Of a stretch of 64,000 bases of DNA, positions 9,504 to 18,026 are shown in pieces. The stretch is from JAWKIW01 sp041394145. GTDB lineage: Bacteria; Actinomycetota; Acidimicrobiia; Acidimicrobiales; Acidimicrobilacustridaceae. Positions within the stretch are counted from its first letter, which is position 1; every line of letters starts with the position of its first letter. The stretch lies in the NCBI GenBank assembly GCA_041394145.1, contig JAWKIW010000001.1, positions 1 through 64,000 of the forward strand, in the 5' to 3' direction. A program made the position numbers and the translations under genes. A model generated the notes under the pieces. That model saw only the letters and a list, made by a program, of their open reading frames with translations. It was not told the DNA's origin and did not search any database.

Positions 9504-10453
9504 CAACAGCCCCCGGCGGCGGGGACGCCCGGCTCGTCCGGGTAGCCCACGAGGCGCGTCTCGGGGTGCAGGTCCACCCCGAACCGCTCGCGCACGGTGC
9601 GGCGCACGAACGCCATCAGGGCGAAGACGTCGTCGGCCGAGCCACCCTCGTCGGCCTGGATGAAGTTGGCGTGCTTCGGCGAGACCTCGGCCGTGCCGAT
9701 GCGGTGGCCCTTGAGGCCGGCGGCGTCGATGAGACGACCCGCCGAGTCCCCCTCGGGGTTGGTGAAGACCGAGCCGGCGTTGGGCCCGCCCGGTTGGTGC
9801 TCGCGCCGCCACCGCACGACCTCGGCGATGGCCGCCTCGCTCGCGGCGCGATCCCCTGCCGCCAGGGCGAGCTCGGCCCACACCACCAGCTGGTGGGGGG
9901 CGAGGTCGGCGTGGCGGTAGGACAGGTCCAGGGCGGCCGCGGGCACCACTCCATCCTCGCCGCTGCGCAGGTCCAGGACGCGGACCCTCGTGAGCGACGC
10001 GGCCATGTCCGACCCGTGCCCGCCGGCGTTCATGCGCACCGCGCCGCCGATCGACCCGGGCACGCCCACGGCCCACTCGAAGCCGGTGAGCCCGGCGGCG
10101 GCCGTGCGCCGTGCCACCACCGGCAAGGCCGCGGCGGCACCGGCTCGCACGGTGGTGCCCTCGACGGTGACGGTGGCGAAGCCCTCGCCGAGCTGCAGGG
10201 CCAGGCCGGCGAAGCCGGCGTCGGCCACCAGCAGGTTCGAGCCCTTGCCGACCACGAGGGTGGCGACCGCGGTCTCGCGCACGACGTCGCGGACGACCGC
10301 GAGGTCGGCGTCGTCCTCGAGGCGCACGAACAGGGCGGCGGACCCGCCCACCCGATAGGTCGTGAGCGGACCGAGGGCCACGTCCCGGCGAGCCCGCGCC
10401 CCCAGCCGGGCGGCGGCCGCGTCGAGCCGGTCGGCGACCTCAGCCGACGGCAC
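9503..10453 (-). CDS. murB: UDP-N-acetylenolpyruvoylglucosamine reductase
   Basis: FAD enzyme reducing UDP-GlcNAc-enolpyruvate to UDP-MurNAc. The FAD-binding region contains TTYRVGGSA and VVGKGSNLLV, and the substrate domain contains GVPGSIGGAVRMNAGGHG and AGSVFTNPEGDSAGRLID (catalytic serine and neighbours). SPKHANFI near the C-terminus is conserved in the family. Length is 316 aa. The GTG start at 10453 lies inside the end of murC (14-bp overlap). Confidence 0.94.
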   Translation of the reverse strand: MPSAEVADRLDAAAARLGARARRDVALGPLTTYRVGGSAALFVRLEDDADLAVVRDVVRETAVATLVVGKGSNLLVADAGFAGLALQLGEGFATVTVEGTTVRAGAAAALPVVARRTAAAGLTGFEWAVGVPGSIGGAVRMNAGGHGSDMAASLTRVRVLDLRSGEDGVVPAAALDLSYRHADLAPHQLVVWAELALAAGDRAASEAAIAEVVRWRREHQPGGPNAGSVFTNPEGDSAGRLIDAAGLKGHRIGTAEVSPKHANFIQADEGGSADDVFALMAFVRRTVRERFGVDLHPETRLVGYPDEPGVPAAGGC

Positions 10454-11837
10454 CCAGCGCCTCCCGGACCCGGTCGGGCACGACGGTGAGATCGCCCGCG
10501 CCGAGGGTGAGGCACAGGTCGCCCGGACGCAGCTCCCGCCGCAGGAAGCCGGTGACGTCGTCGAGGGAGGGCAGGTAGGCCAGGCGTCGCCAGGGATGGG
10601 CGTCGAGGACGGCGTCGGCGACGAGCTTGCCGCTGATGCCCGGCCGGGGCGCCTCGCCCGACGGGTAGACGTCGGTGACGGCGAGCACGTCGGCGTCGCC
10701 GAACGCGTCGGCGAACTCGGGCCACAGCGCGGCGGTGCGGGAGTAGCGGTGGGGCTGGAACACGCACACGATGCGCGACCAGCCCCCGTCCCGGGCCGCA
10801 GCCAGGGCCGCCCGCACCTCGGTGGGCAGGTGGGCGTAGTCGTCCACGAAGGTGGCCCCGGCCGCCTCGCCCCGGTACTGGAAGCGCCGGGCGACGCCGG
10901 CGAAGCTGGCGAGGGCGCGGGCGGCGGCGTCGGCCGAGGCGCCCAGCTGCAGCCCCATCACCATCGCCGCGCAGGCGTTGCGGGCGTTGTGCTCGCCGGT
11001 CAGGGGCAGCGACACCCGGCCGACCTCGACGCCCTCGTGCTCGACCGCGAAGCGGGTGCCCTGCCGGCTCGACTCGAGGCCGACCATCCGGTAGTCGGCG
11101 CCGTCGGCGGTGCCGTACGTGACGGCGCCGTGCCGGGCGGCGAGCCGGGCCGCCTCGGCGTCGTCCGCGCACATCACCACCGGGCCGTCGGTCTCACCGA
11201 CGAAGCGGTCGAAGGCGGCGTAGAGCCCCTCGACGCCACCCCAGTGCTCGAGGTGGTCGGGCTCGACGTTGGTCACGATCGCCGCCCGTCGCGGCAGCTC
11301 GAGGAAGGTGCCGTCGCTCTCGTCGGCCTCCACCACGAACCACTCGCCGTGGTCCCACACCGCGCCCGAGCCGATCTCGTTGACCTCGCCGCCGATGATG
11401 AACGAGGGGTGGAGCCCGGCCTCCACCAGGACGAGGGCCAGCATGGACGACGTGGTCGTCTTGCCGTGGGTGCCTGCCACGGCGACCGTCGCCCGGGTGG
11501 CGGCGATGGCGGCGAGCACGTCGGCCCGCCGCAGGACCGGCAGCCCGCGACCCTCGGCCGCCCTGACCTCGGGGTTGGTGGCGGGCACGGCCGTGGAGAT
11601 GGTGACCAGCTCCACGGCGTCACCGACGTTGGCCGCGTCGTGGCCGACGACGACGTCGACGCCGTCGGCCCGGAGCCGGTCGAGGCCGGGCGAGTCCTTG
11701 AGGTCGCTGCCCGAGACCCGGTGGCCCATCGCCGCCAGCACCGAGGCGATGGCGCTCATCCCGGCACCGCCGACCCCCACCACGTGCACGGCGCGGGGGG
11801 TGGCGAGCGACAGGTCGGCGGTGCGATCGTCAGCCAC
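10440..11837 (-). CDS. murC: UDP-N-acetylmuramate--L-alanine ligase
   Basis: Mur ligase adding L-alanine to UDP-MurNAc with ATP. The N-terminal Rossmann domain has VHVVGVGGAGMSAIA, the ATP loop is AVAGTHGKTTTSS, and the central domain has VEADESDGTFL and NVEPDHLEHW. The C-terminal domain contains VFQPHRYSRTAAL. Length is 465 aa, as expected. The GTG at 11837 overlaps the murG stop by 8 nt, giving tight translational coupling. Confidence 0.96.
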   Translation of the reverse strand: MADDRTADLSLATPRAVHVVGVGGAGMSAIASVLAAMGHRVSGSDLKDSPGLDRLRADGVDVVVGHDAANVGDAVELVTISTAVPATNPEVRAAEGRGLPVLRRADVLAAIAATRATVAVAGTHGKTTTSSMLALVLVEAGLHPSFIIGGEVNEIGSGAVWDHGEWFVVEADESDGTFLELPRRAAIVTNVEPDHLEHWGGVEGLYAAFDRFVGETDGPVVMCADDAEAARLAARHGAVTYGTADGADYRMVGLESSRQGTRFAVEHEGVEVGRVSLPLTGEHNARNACAAMVMGLQLGASADAAARALASFAGVARRFQYRGEAAGATFVDDYAHLPTEVRAALAAARDGGWSRIVCVFQPHRYSRTAALWPEFADAFGDADVLAVTDVYPSGEAPRPGISGKLVADAVLDAHPWRRLAYLPSLDDVTGFLRRELRPGDLCLTLGAGDLTVVPDRVREALGAVG

Positions 11838-12942
11838 GGCGGGCGTGCTCCTCCACGAGGTCGGCGACCCGATCGGCGGCGTCGCGCCGCCCGAGCCTAC
11901 GGGCTGCGGCCGCCATGGCGGACCGCCGAGCCGGGTCGTCGACCAGCGGCGTCAGCTCGGCAGCGAGCCGGTCGGTGTCGAGCTCGGCGTCGGGCACGAG
12001 CACGGCGGCGTCGGCGTCGACCAGGGCCCTGGCGTTGGCGGTCTGGTGGTCGCGGGTGGCGATGGGCAGCGGCACCAGCACCGCCGGCAGCCCCACCACC
12101 GCCAGCTCGGCGACGGTGGCGCCGCCGGCGCGCGTCACGGCGACGTCGGCGGCGGCCAGCAGCAGGTCCATGCGGTCCTCGTACCGCACGAGCTGGTACA
12201 CCAGCCCACCGGGCTCCAGTTCGGGCGGCGTCGCCGCGTAGCGGTCGAAGTCGCGGGTCCCGACGACGTGGCGGACGGCGAGGTCGTCGCGGTCGCGCCA
12301 TCGGCGGGCCAGCTCCGCCACCGCGGCGTTGACGCGCGCCGAGCCCAGCGACCCGGTGAACACCGCCACCACCGTGCGGTCGGCGGGCAGGCCCAGCTCC
12401 TCGCGAGCCGCCGACCGGTCCCGCTCGGCGTCGACGGCGAGGACCTCGGCGCGCACCGGGTTGCCCGTGACGACGGCCCGGGGCAGGTCGGTGTCGACGA
12501 AGGGCACGGCGCACGCCCGGGCGAAGCGGGCGGCGAGGCGGTCGGCGGCGCCGGCACGGGCGTCGCGGGCGACGACCACCATCGGGATGCGCCACACCAC
12601 GGCGCCGACGACGCACGGCACCGCGGCGTAGCCGCCGAACACCACGACGACCGACGGTCGCAGCCGCCGCACGACCGCCACGCCGCGCAGCACGCCGACG
12701 ACGAGGCCGAGCGCGGCCCGCACCGCGGCCAGGCTGAGCCGGCGCTCGATGCCGCGGCCGGGCAGGGTCGTCAGCGGGAACCCGGCGGCGGGCACCAGCT
12801 CGGCGTCGATGCCCCGCTCGCTGCCGACGAAGTGCAGCTCCTCGGCCCGGTGGCCGCGCTCGAGGAGGGCGCGGGCGACGGCCAGCCCGGGCACGACGTG
12901 GCCGCCGGTCCCGCCGGCGGCGATGACGGCGAAGGTGCCCAT
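11830..12942 (-). CDS. murG: MurG glycosyltransferase (lipid I to lipid II)
   Basis: GT28 enzyme transferring GlcNAc from UDP-GlcNAc to lipid I on the inner membrane face. The N-terminal loop is AAGGTGGHVVPGLAVA, the C-terminal half has FTGSLGSARVN, and the nucleotide site has TRAGGATVAELAVVGLPAVL followed by HQTANA. The usual HEQN...G element of the N-domain reads VVVARDARAGAADRLAARFA here, so the expected His-Glu-Gln-Asn tetrad is not present. Length of 370 aa and operon position are normal. Confidence 0.93.
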   Translation of the reverse strand: MGTFAVIAAGGTGGHVVPGLAVARALLERGHRAEELHFVGSERGIDAELVPAAGFPLTTLPGRGIERRLSLAAVRAALGLVVGVLRGVAVVRRLRPSVVVVFGGYAAVPCVVGAVVWRIPMVVVARDARAGAADRLAARFARACAVPFVDTDLPRAVVTGNPVRAEVLAVDAERDRSAAREELGLPADRTVVAVFTGSLGSARVNAAVAELARRWRDRDDLAVRHVVGTRDFDRYAATPPELEPGGLVYQLVRYEDRMDLLLAAADVAVTRAGGATVAELAVVGLPAVLVPLPIATRDHQTANARALVDADAAVLVPDAELDTDRLAAELTPLVDDPARRSAMAAAARRLGRRDAADRVADLVEEHARRG

Positions 12943-12955
12943 CCGCGGCGCCCGC

Positions 12956-14167
12956 TCAGGCGGCGCGGGCGAGCCCGCGGCCGCCGGCTCCGCTGTGGCG
13001 GGCGACGTTCAGCAGGATCCCGGCGGCGACCATGTTGACCACGAGCGAGGACCCCCCGAAGGAGACGAAGGGCAACGGCACGCCGACGACGGGCAGCACA
13101 CCGACCGCGGCGCCGATGTTGACGAAGGCCTGGAAGAGGAACCAGGTGGTGATGCCGATGGCGACGAGGGTGCCGTAGCGATCGGGCGCCCGCAGGGCGA
13201 CGCGGATGCCGAGCACACCGAAGGCCACGAACAGGGCCAGCAGGAGCACGCCGCCGATGAAGCCGGTCTCCTCACCGAGCACCGAGAAGATGAAGTCGGT
13301 GTGAGCCTCGGGCAGGAAGCCGTACTTGGCCCGGCCCATGCCGATGCCCGTGCCGGTGAACCCGCCGTTGGCCAGCGCGGCGTTGGACTGCAGGTTCTGG
13401 TAGCCCGTGTTGTGCGGGTCGGCCCAGGGATCGCGGAACGCCATCAGGCGCCGCATCCGCCATGGCGTGAGCACGGCGAAGGCGGCCCCGGCGGCACCGG
13501 CGGCACCGGCCAGCAGGGCGAGGTGTCGGCCCGGCACCCCGGCGACGACGAGCATCACGAACACGATGGCGAAGATCAGCAGCGTCGTGCCCAGGTTGGG
13601 CTGCAACATGATCAGCACCGACACCCCGCCGAGGATGACCAGCACGGGCCGGAAGCTGAGCCGGGTGTCGCCGATGCGGTGCGAGCGGCGCGCCAGCAGG
13701 TCGGCGACGTAGAGGAGCATGGCGAGCTTGGCGATCTCCGAGGGCTGGATGCGCGCCGGCCCCCAGCCGAGCCAGCGCGAGGAGCCGTTCACCTCCACGC
13801 CGACGTGGGGCACGAGCACGAGCACCAGCAGCCCGATGGAGATCCGCAGCAGCCACTTGGTCCACGTGCGCCAGCTGCGGTAGTCGGTGCGCAGCGAGAG
13901 CACGAAGGCCACCCCGGCGATGGCGAGCCACATGAGCTGGCGGGTGAACTGGTACCAGGGCGAGCCGTAGTCGTACAGGGAGGTGACCGACGACGCCGAC
14001 AGGATCATCACCAGCCCGACGACGTTGAGCACCACCAGCAGGCCGAACAGCCCGAGGAACTCGGGGGACCGTCGGCCGGCGGGAGCGGCGGACGGCAGGG
14101 GCCACCGGCCGCGATGGGCGCGCGACGCCGACCCCCGGGTCGGCCGCTCTCGTCGGGTGGCCGTCAC
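12956..14167 (-). CDS. ftsW: SEDS peptidoglycan polymerase FtsW
   Basis: Polytopic SEDS glycosyltransferase that polymerises lipid II at the septum with FtsI. About ten hydrophobic segments are evident. Conserved elements include RWLGWGPARIQPSEIAKLA, MLQPNLGTTL and LPFVSFGGSSLVVNM near the C-terminus. The cytoplasmic N-terminus is basic. Length is 403 aa. The GTG start at 14167 overlaps the murD stop (GTGA). A location between murD and murG favours FtsW over RodA. Confidence 0.95.
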   Translation of the reverse strand: MTATRRERPTRGSASRAHRGRWPLPSAAPAGRRSPEFLGLFGLLVVLNVVGLVMILSASSVTSLYDYGSPWYQFTRQLMWLAIAGVAFVLSLRTDYRSWRTWTKWLLRISIGLLVLVLVPHVGVEVNGSSRWLGWGPARIQPSEIAKLAMLLYVADLLARRSHRIGDTRLSFRPVLVILGGVSVLIMLQPNLGTTLLIFAIVFVMLVVAGVPGRHLALLAGAAGAAGAAFAVLTPWRMRRLMAFRDPWADPHNTGYQNLQSNAALANGGFTGTGIGMGRAKYGFLPEAHTDFIFSVLGEETGFIGGVLLLALFVAFGVLGIRVALRAPDRYGTLVAIGITTWFLFQAFVNIGAAVGVLPVVGVPLPFVSFGGSSLVVNMVAAGILLNVARHSGAGGRGLARAA

Positions 14168-15513
14168 GCGCCCGACCCCCCGGGGTCGAGCACGAGGCGG
14201 CGCACCGTCGCGGTGAAGTCGTCACCCCGGGCGGCGTAGGACGCATACCAGTCGAACGACGCGCACCCCGGCGACAGCACGACGGCGTCGCCCGGTCGGG
14301 CGAGCCCGGCGGCGGCCTCGACCGCGTCGGCCATCGACCCCGCCACCACGACGGGTCGGCGGCCGTCGAAGGCGGCGGCGACCTCCGGGGCCGCCTCGCC
14401 GATGGCCACCACGGCGCGGAGCCGGTCGCTGGCGCCGGCCAGCTCGCCGAGGTCGAGGCCCTTGTTGCGGCCCCCGGCGACGAGCACGGCGGAGTCGAAC
14501 CCGGCGAGGGCGGCGAGCGTGGCGTGCGGGGCGGTGGCCTTGGAGTCGTCGAACCACCGCACGCCGTCGCGCTCGCCGATCAGCTCGACCCGGTGGGGCA
14601 GGTTGCGGAACGTGGTCAGCACGGCGCGGACCCCGTCGGGCGTGGCCCCGCCCGGCACGGCGGTGGCCGCGGCAGCGAGCCCGTTGGCCAGGTCGTGGGG
14701 CAGGTCGCGGGGCAGCTCGTCGATCGGCGCCAGCTCGTCGCCCCCGGGTCCCCGGAGCGCGCCGTCGGCCACGACGTAGTCGGCGTCGGTCCGGTGGAGG
14801 GAGAAGGTGCGGGTGCGGTTGGCCGGCACCACGTTGCGCATCACCACCGGATCGTCGGCGTTGGCCACCGCCACCGCGCCGGCGGCGGTGTCGAGCTCGG
14901 CCCACACCCGCGCCTTGGCCGCCTCGTAGGCGTGCAGGGTGGCGTGCACGTCGAGGTGGTCGGGGGCGAAGTTGAGCCACGTGCCGACCCGCGGGTGGAA
15001 GTGGCGGGTGTGGCCGAGGCGGAACGACGACGCCTCGACGACGAACACCTCCACGTCGGGATCGTCGATGGCGGCCACCAGGGGCACCTCGGTGTTGCCC
15101 GCCGCCACCGCCGCTCGCCCGGAGGCGACCAGCATGTCGGTGACCATGGTCGTGACGGTGGTCTTGCCGTCGGTGCCGGTGACCGCCAGCACCGGCCGGT
15201 GGTCCCAGGTCCGGGCGAGGTCGAACTCCGACAGGATCCCGATCCCGCGCTCGTGCGCCGCCCGGAACACCGGATGGCGGTCGGGCACGCCCGGGCTCGG
15301 CAGCACGGCGGTGCACCCGCCCACGAGGGCGGCCAGCTGCGCGTCGTCGGGCGCCTCCACCAGCTCCACGGCGAGCAATTCTGCTCGGGTCCGCACGGCG
15401 TCCGTGGGATGGTCGTCGACCACGACGACGTCGCTGCCCCGTCGCCGCAGCGCCGAGGCCATCGCCTCCCCGGTCACGGCCAGCCCCACCACGAGGGGCC
15501 GCTCGAGGCTCAC
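14164..15513 (-). CDS. murD: UDP-N-acetylmuramoyl-L-alanine--D-glutamate ligase
   Basis: Mur ligase adding D-Glu. The ATP loop is AVTGTDGKTTVTTM, followed by the conserved VVEASSFRL and NFAPDHLDVH elements and the C-terminal WFDDSKATAPHATLAAL and LVAGGRNKG motifs. The GTG at 15513 gives 449 aa, the standard size. The gap to mraY is 43 bp. In many genomes murF and mraY precede murD; here mraY does but murF does not. Confidence 0.95.
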   Translation of the reverse strand: MSLERPLVVGLAVTGEAMASALRRRGSDVVVVDDHPTDAVRTRAELLAVELVEAPDDAQLAALVGGCTAVLPSPGVPDRHPVFRAAHERGIGILSEFDLARTWDHRPVLAVTGTDGKTTVTTMVTDMLVASGRAAVAAGNTEVPLVAAIDDPDVEVFVVEASSFRLGHTRHFHPRVGTWLNFAPDHLDVHATLHAYEAAKARVWAELDTAAGAVAVANADDPVVMRNVVPANRTRTFSLHRTDADYVVADGALRGPGGDELAPIDELPRDLPHDLANGLAAAATAVPGGATPDGVRAVLTTFRNLPHRVELIGERDGVRWFDDSKATAPHATLAALAGFDSAVLVAGGRNKGLDLGELAGASDRLRAVVAIGEAAPEVAAAFDGRRPVVVAGSMADAVEAAAGLARPGDAVVLSPGCASFDWYASYAARGDDFTATVRRLVLDPGGSGA

Positions 15514-15556
15514 GGGGCGACACCTCGACGGCGGTCGCACCTTCCGCGGCACCGGC

Positions 15557-16612
15557 TCACTCGGTGACCCCGGGGATCGAGATGTAGTCGTAGTAGAAGA
15601 TCCCGAGCCCGAAGGCGGTGAGCAGGCCGGCGAGGATCCAGAACCGGATGATGACCGTCGTCTCGGGCCAGCCCACCAGCTCGAAGTGGTGGTGGATGGG
15701 GGCCATGCGGAACACGCGGCGGCCCCCGAACAGGCGGAAGCTGGTGACCTGGACGATGACCGAGGTCGTCTCCAGCACGAACAGCCCACCGATGATGATG
15801 AGCAGCAGGTCGGTGTTGAGGCTGAGCGAGAGGCAGGCGAGCGCCGAGCCGATGGCGAGCGAGCCGGTGTCGCCCATGAAGATGCGGGCCGGGGCCGCGT
15901 TCCACCAGAGGAAGCCGACGCAGGCCCCCAGCATGGCGATGCTGATGACGGCGAGGTCGAGGGCGTGGGGCGTGTCGTAGATCTGGGGGTGGCGGAACGC
16001 CCAGAACCCGACCACGGTGTAGGCGCCGAAGGCGAAGGCGGCCGAGCCGCCGGCCAGCCCGTCCATGCCGTCGGTGAGGTTGACGGCGTTGGTGGCGGCC
16101 AGGATGAGCACGACGGCGAGGAACACCCACCCGGGCTTGGTGAGCTCCCAGCCGGGGAGGTCGTAGCGGGTGAAGCTGAGCGTGGTGTGCTGGGCCGTGA
16201 GCTGGACGACGGCGACGGCGAAGCCGAAGGCCACCGCCAGCAGCCCGAGGACCTTCATGCGCTTGTTGAGGCCGAGGTTGCGCTCGCGCCGGACCTTGAT
16301 CCAGTCGTCGAGGAACCCGACGATGCCGGCGCCGACGATGGCCGCCATGGTGATCATCCCGGTGTAGGTGAACACCCCGGGTCGATCGGTGAGCTTGAGC
16401 ACGACGTCGCTCACCACGTAGGCGAAGGTGGCCGAGGCCACGATGGCGATGCCGCCCATGGTCGGGGTGCCCGCCTTGGTCTGCTGGGACTCGACGAGGT
16501 CCTCGTGGATGGGCTGGCCGATGCGGCGCTGGGTGAGCACCCCGATGAGGAGCTTCGTGCCGAGCAGCGACGAGATGAGGGCCAGGGCGCCGGCCAGCAG
16601 GAGGCGGATCAC
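15557..16612 (-). CDS. mraY: Phospho-MurNAc-pentapeptide transferase
   Basis: Integral membrane enzyme transferring phospho-MurNAc-pentapeptide to undecaprenyl phosphate to form lipid I. Ten TM helices are evident. Signature motifs: KAGTPTMGG, GFLDDWIKV, NAVNLTDGMDGLAGG (Mg-binding aspartates) and FRMAPIHHHFELVGW (HHH loop). Length is 351 aa. The GTG at 16612 overlaps the murE stop by 4 nt, so no murF can fit between them. Confidence 0.96.
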   Translation of the reverse strand: MIRLLLAGALALISSLLGTKLLIGVLTQRRIGQPIHEDLVESQQTKAGTPTMGGIAIVASATFAYVVSDVVLKLTDRPGVFTYTGMITMAAIVGAGIVGFLDDWIKVRRERNLGLNKRMKVLGLLAVAFGFAVAVVQLTAQHTTLSFTRYDLPGWELTKPGWVFLAVVLILAATNAVNLTDGMDGLAGGSAAFAFGAYTVVGFWAFRHPQIYDTPHALDLAVISIAMLGACVGFLWWNAAPARIFMGDTGSLAIGSALACLSLSLNTDLLLIIIGGLFVLETTSVIVQVTSFRLFGGRRVFRMAPIHHHFELVGWPETTVIIRFWILAGLLTAFGLGIFYYDYISIPGVTE

Positions 16613-18024
16613 CGGGTGATGCCCTCGGTCAGCACCCGTCGGGCGACCTCCCGGTCGTCGAAGGGCACGGTCACGCCCCCCGAGGTCTGGCCGGTCTCGT
16701 GGCCCTTGCCGGCGATCACGACGAGGTCGCCCGGGTCGGCCTCGGCGATCGCGACGCGGATCGCCCGCGCCCGGTCGGGTTCCACCACGAGGTCTGAGGA
16801 GCGGCGCTCGAGGACGGTCTCGTATCCCTGCTTCACGGTGGCGATGATGTCGTCGGTGCGCTCCCCACGGGAGTTGTCCGCCGTCAGGACTACTCGATCG
16901 GCCAGGCGGGCCGCCACCTCCCCCATCGGCGACCGCTTGGTGGGGTCCCGGTCGCCGCCGCACCCGAACACGACGTGGACCCGGTGGCCCCCGGCCAGCT
17001 CCCGAGCGGCGAGGAGCAGCTGCTCGAGGCCGTCGGGCGTGTGGGCGTAGTCGACCACCACCGTGAACGGCTGGCCGGCGTCGACCAGCTCGAAGCGTCC
17101 GGGCACGGAGAGCGGAGCGCTGAGCCCGGCGGCCACCACCTCGTCGGGCACGCCCAGCTCGGCCGCCGCGGTGGCGGCGGCCAGGGCGTTGGCGACGTTG
17201 AACCGACCGCCGAGGTGCAGCTCGACGGGCCGGCCCCGCCACCGGAACGTGCTGGTGTCGGGACCGAGGGTCAGGTCCTCGGCGTCGTCGAGCGAGAAGC
17301 CCACCGTCGGCACCCTGGCCGAGTCGCGCAGGAGGCGCCCGTGCGGGCTGTCGAGGTTGACCACGGCGCGGTCGCACAGCTCGGGGGTGAACAGGCGCGC
17401 CTTGGCCTCGAAGTACGCCTCCATCGTGCCGTGGAAGTCGAGGTGGTCGCGGCTGAGGTTGGTGAACACGGCGACGTCGAAGTGGGTGGCGTCGACCCGG
17501 TGCATGGCCAGGGCGTGGGAGGACACCTCCATGGCCACCGCCTCGACCCCGCGGTCGAGCGCCGCCGCCAGCCACCGCTGCAGATCCGGTGCCTCCGGTG
17601 TGGTGCGCACGCCCGACAACGTGCCGAGCACGTCGGCTCGGCGGCCGCCCCGCTCCAGCACGGCGCGCACCAGGGCGGCGGTGGTCGTCTTGCCGTTGGT
17701 GCCGGTGATCCCCACCATCGCCAGCCGGCGGGACGGATCTCCGTGGACGCGGGCGGCGACCGGGCCGAGGGCCCGGCGGGTGGACGGCACGACGACCTGG
17801 GCGACGTCGAGGTCGAGGGGCCGCTCGGTCAGCAGCGCCGCGGCCCCTGCGGCGGTCGCCTGCGCGGCGTAGTCGTGCCCGTCGTGGTGCTCGCCGACCA
17901 GGCAGGCGAACATCGCCCCGGCCCGGGCGTCGCGCGAGTCGTGGACCACGTCGGTCACCTCGGTGGCGGGGTCCCCGACCAGCCGCCGATCGGCCAACCG
18001 GTCGGTGGCGTCGTCGAGGCGCAC
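16609..18024 (-). CDS. murE: UDP-MurNAc-dipeptide ligase MurE (third amino acid)
   Basis: Mur ligase adding the third stem-peptide residue. The ATP loop is GITGTNGKTTTAAL; SSHALAMHRVDATHFDVAVF and NLSRDHLDFHGTMEAYF follow, with GCGGDRDPTKRSPMG in the C-domain. The residue-selecting motif reads DNSRGE, where meso-diaminopimelate ligases usually have DNPR; the arginine that contacts the DAP carboxylate is kept. The GTG at 18024 sits 8 nt after GGGAGG and 2 bp after the ftsI stop. Length is 471 aa. Confidence 0.95.
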   Translation of the reverse strand: MRLDDATDRLADRRLVGDPATEVTDVVHDSRDARAGAMFACLVGEHHDGHDYAAQATAAGAAALLTERPLDLDVAQVVVPSTRRALGPVAARVHGDPSRRLAMVGITGTNGKTTTAALVRAVLERGGRRADVLGTLSGVRTTPEAPDLQRWLAAALDRGVEAVAMEVSSHALAMHRVDATHFDVAVFTNLSRDHLDFHGTMEAYFEAKARLFTPELCDRAVVNLDSPHGRLLRDSARVPTVGFSLDDAEDLTLGPDTSTFRWRGRPVELHLGGRFNVANALAAATAAAELGVPDEVVAAGLSAPLSVPGRFELVDAGQPFTVVVDYAHTPDGLEQLLLAARELAGGHRVHVVFGCGGDRDPTKRSPMGEVAARLADRVVLTADNSRGERTDDIIATVKQGYETVLERRSSDLVVEPDRARAIRVAIAEADPGDLVVIAGKGHETGQTSGGVTVPFDDREVARRVLTEGITR

Positions 18025-18026
18025 CG

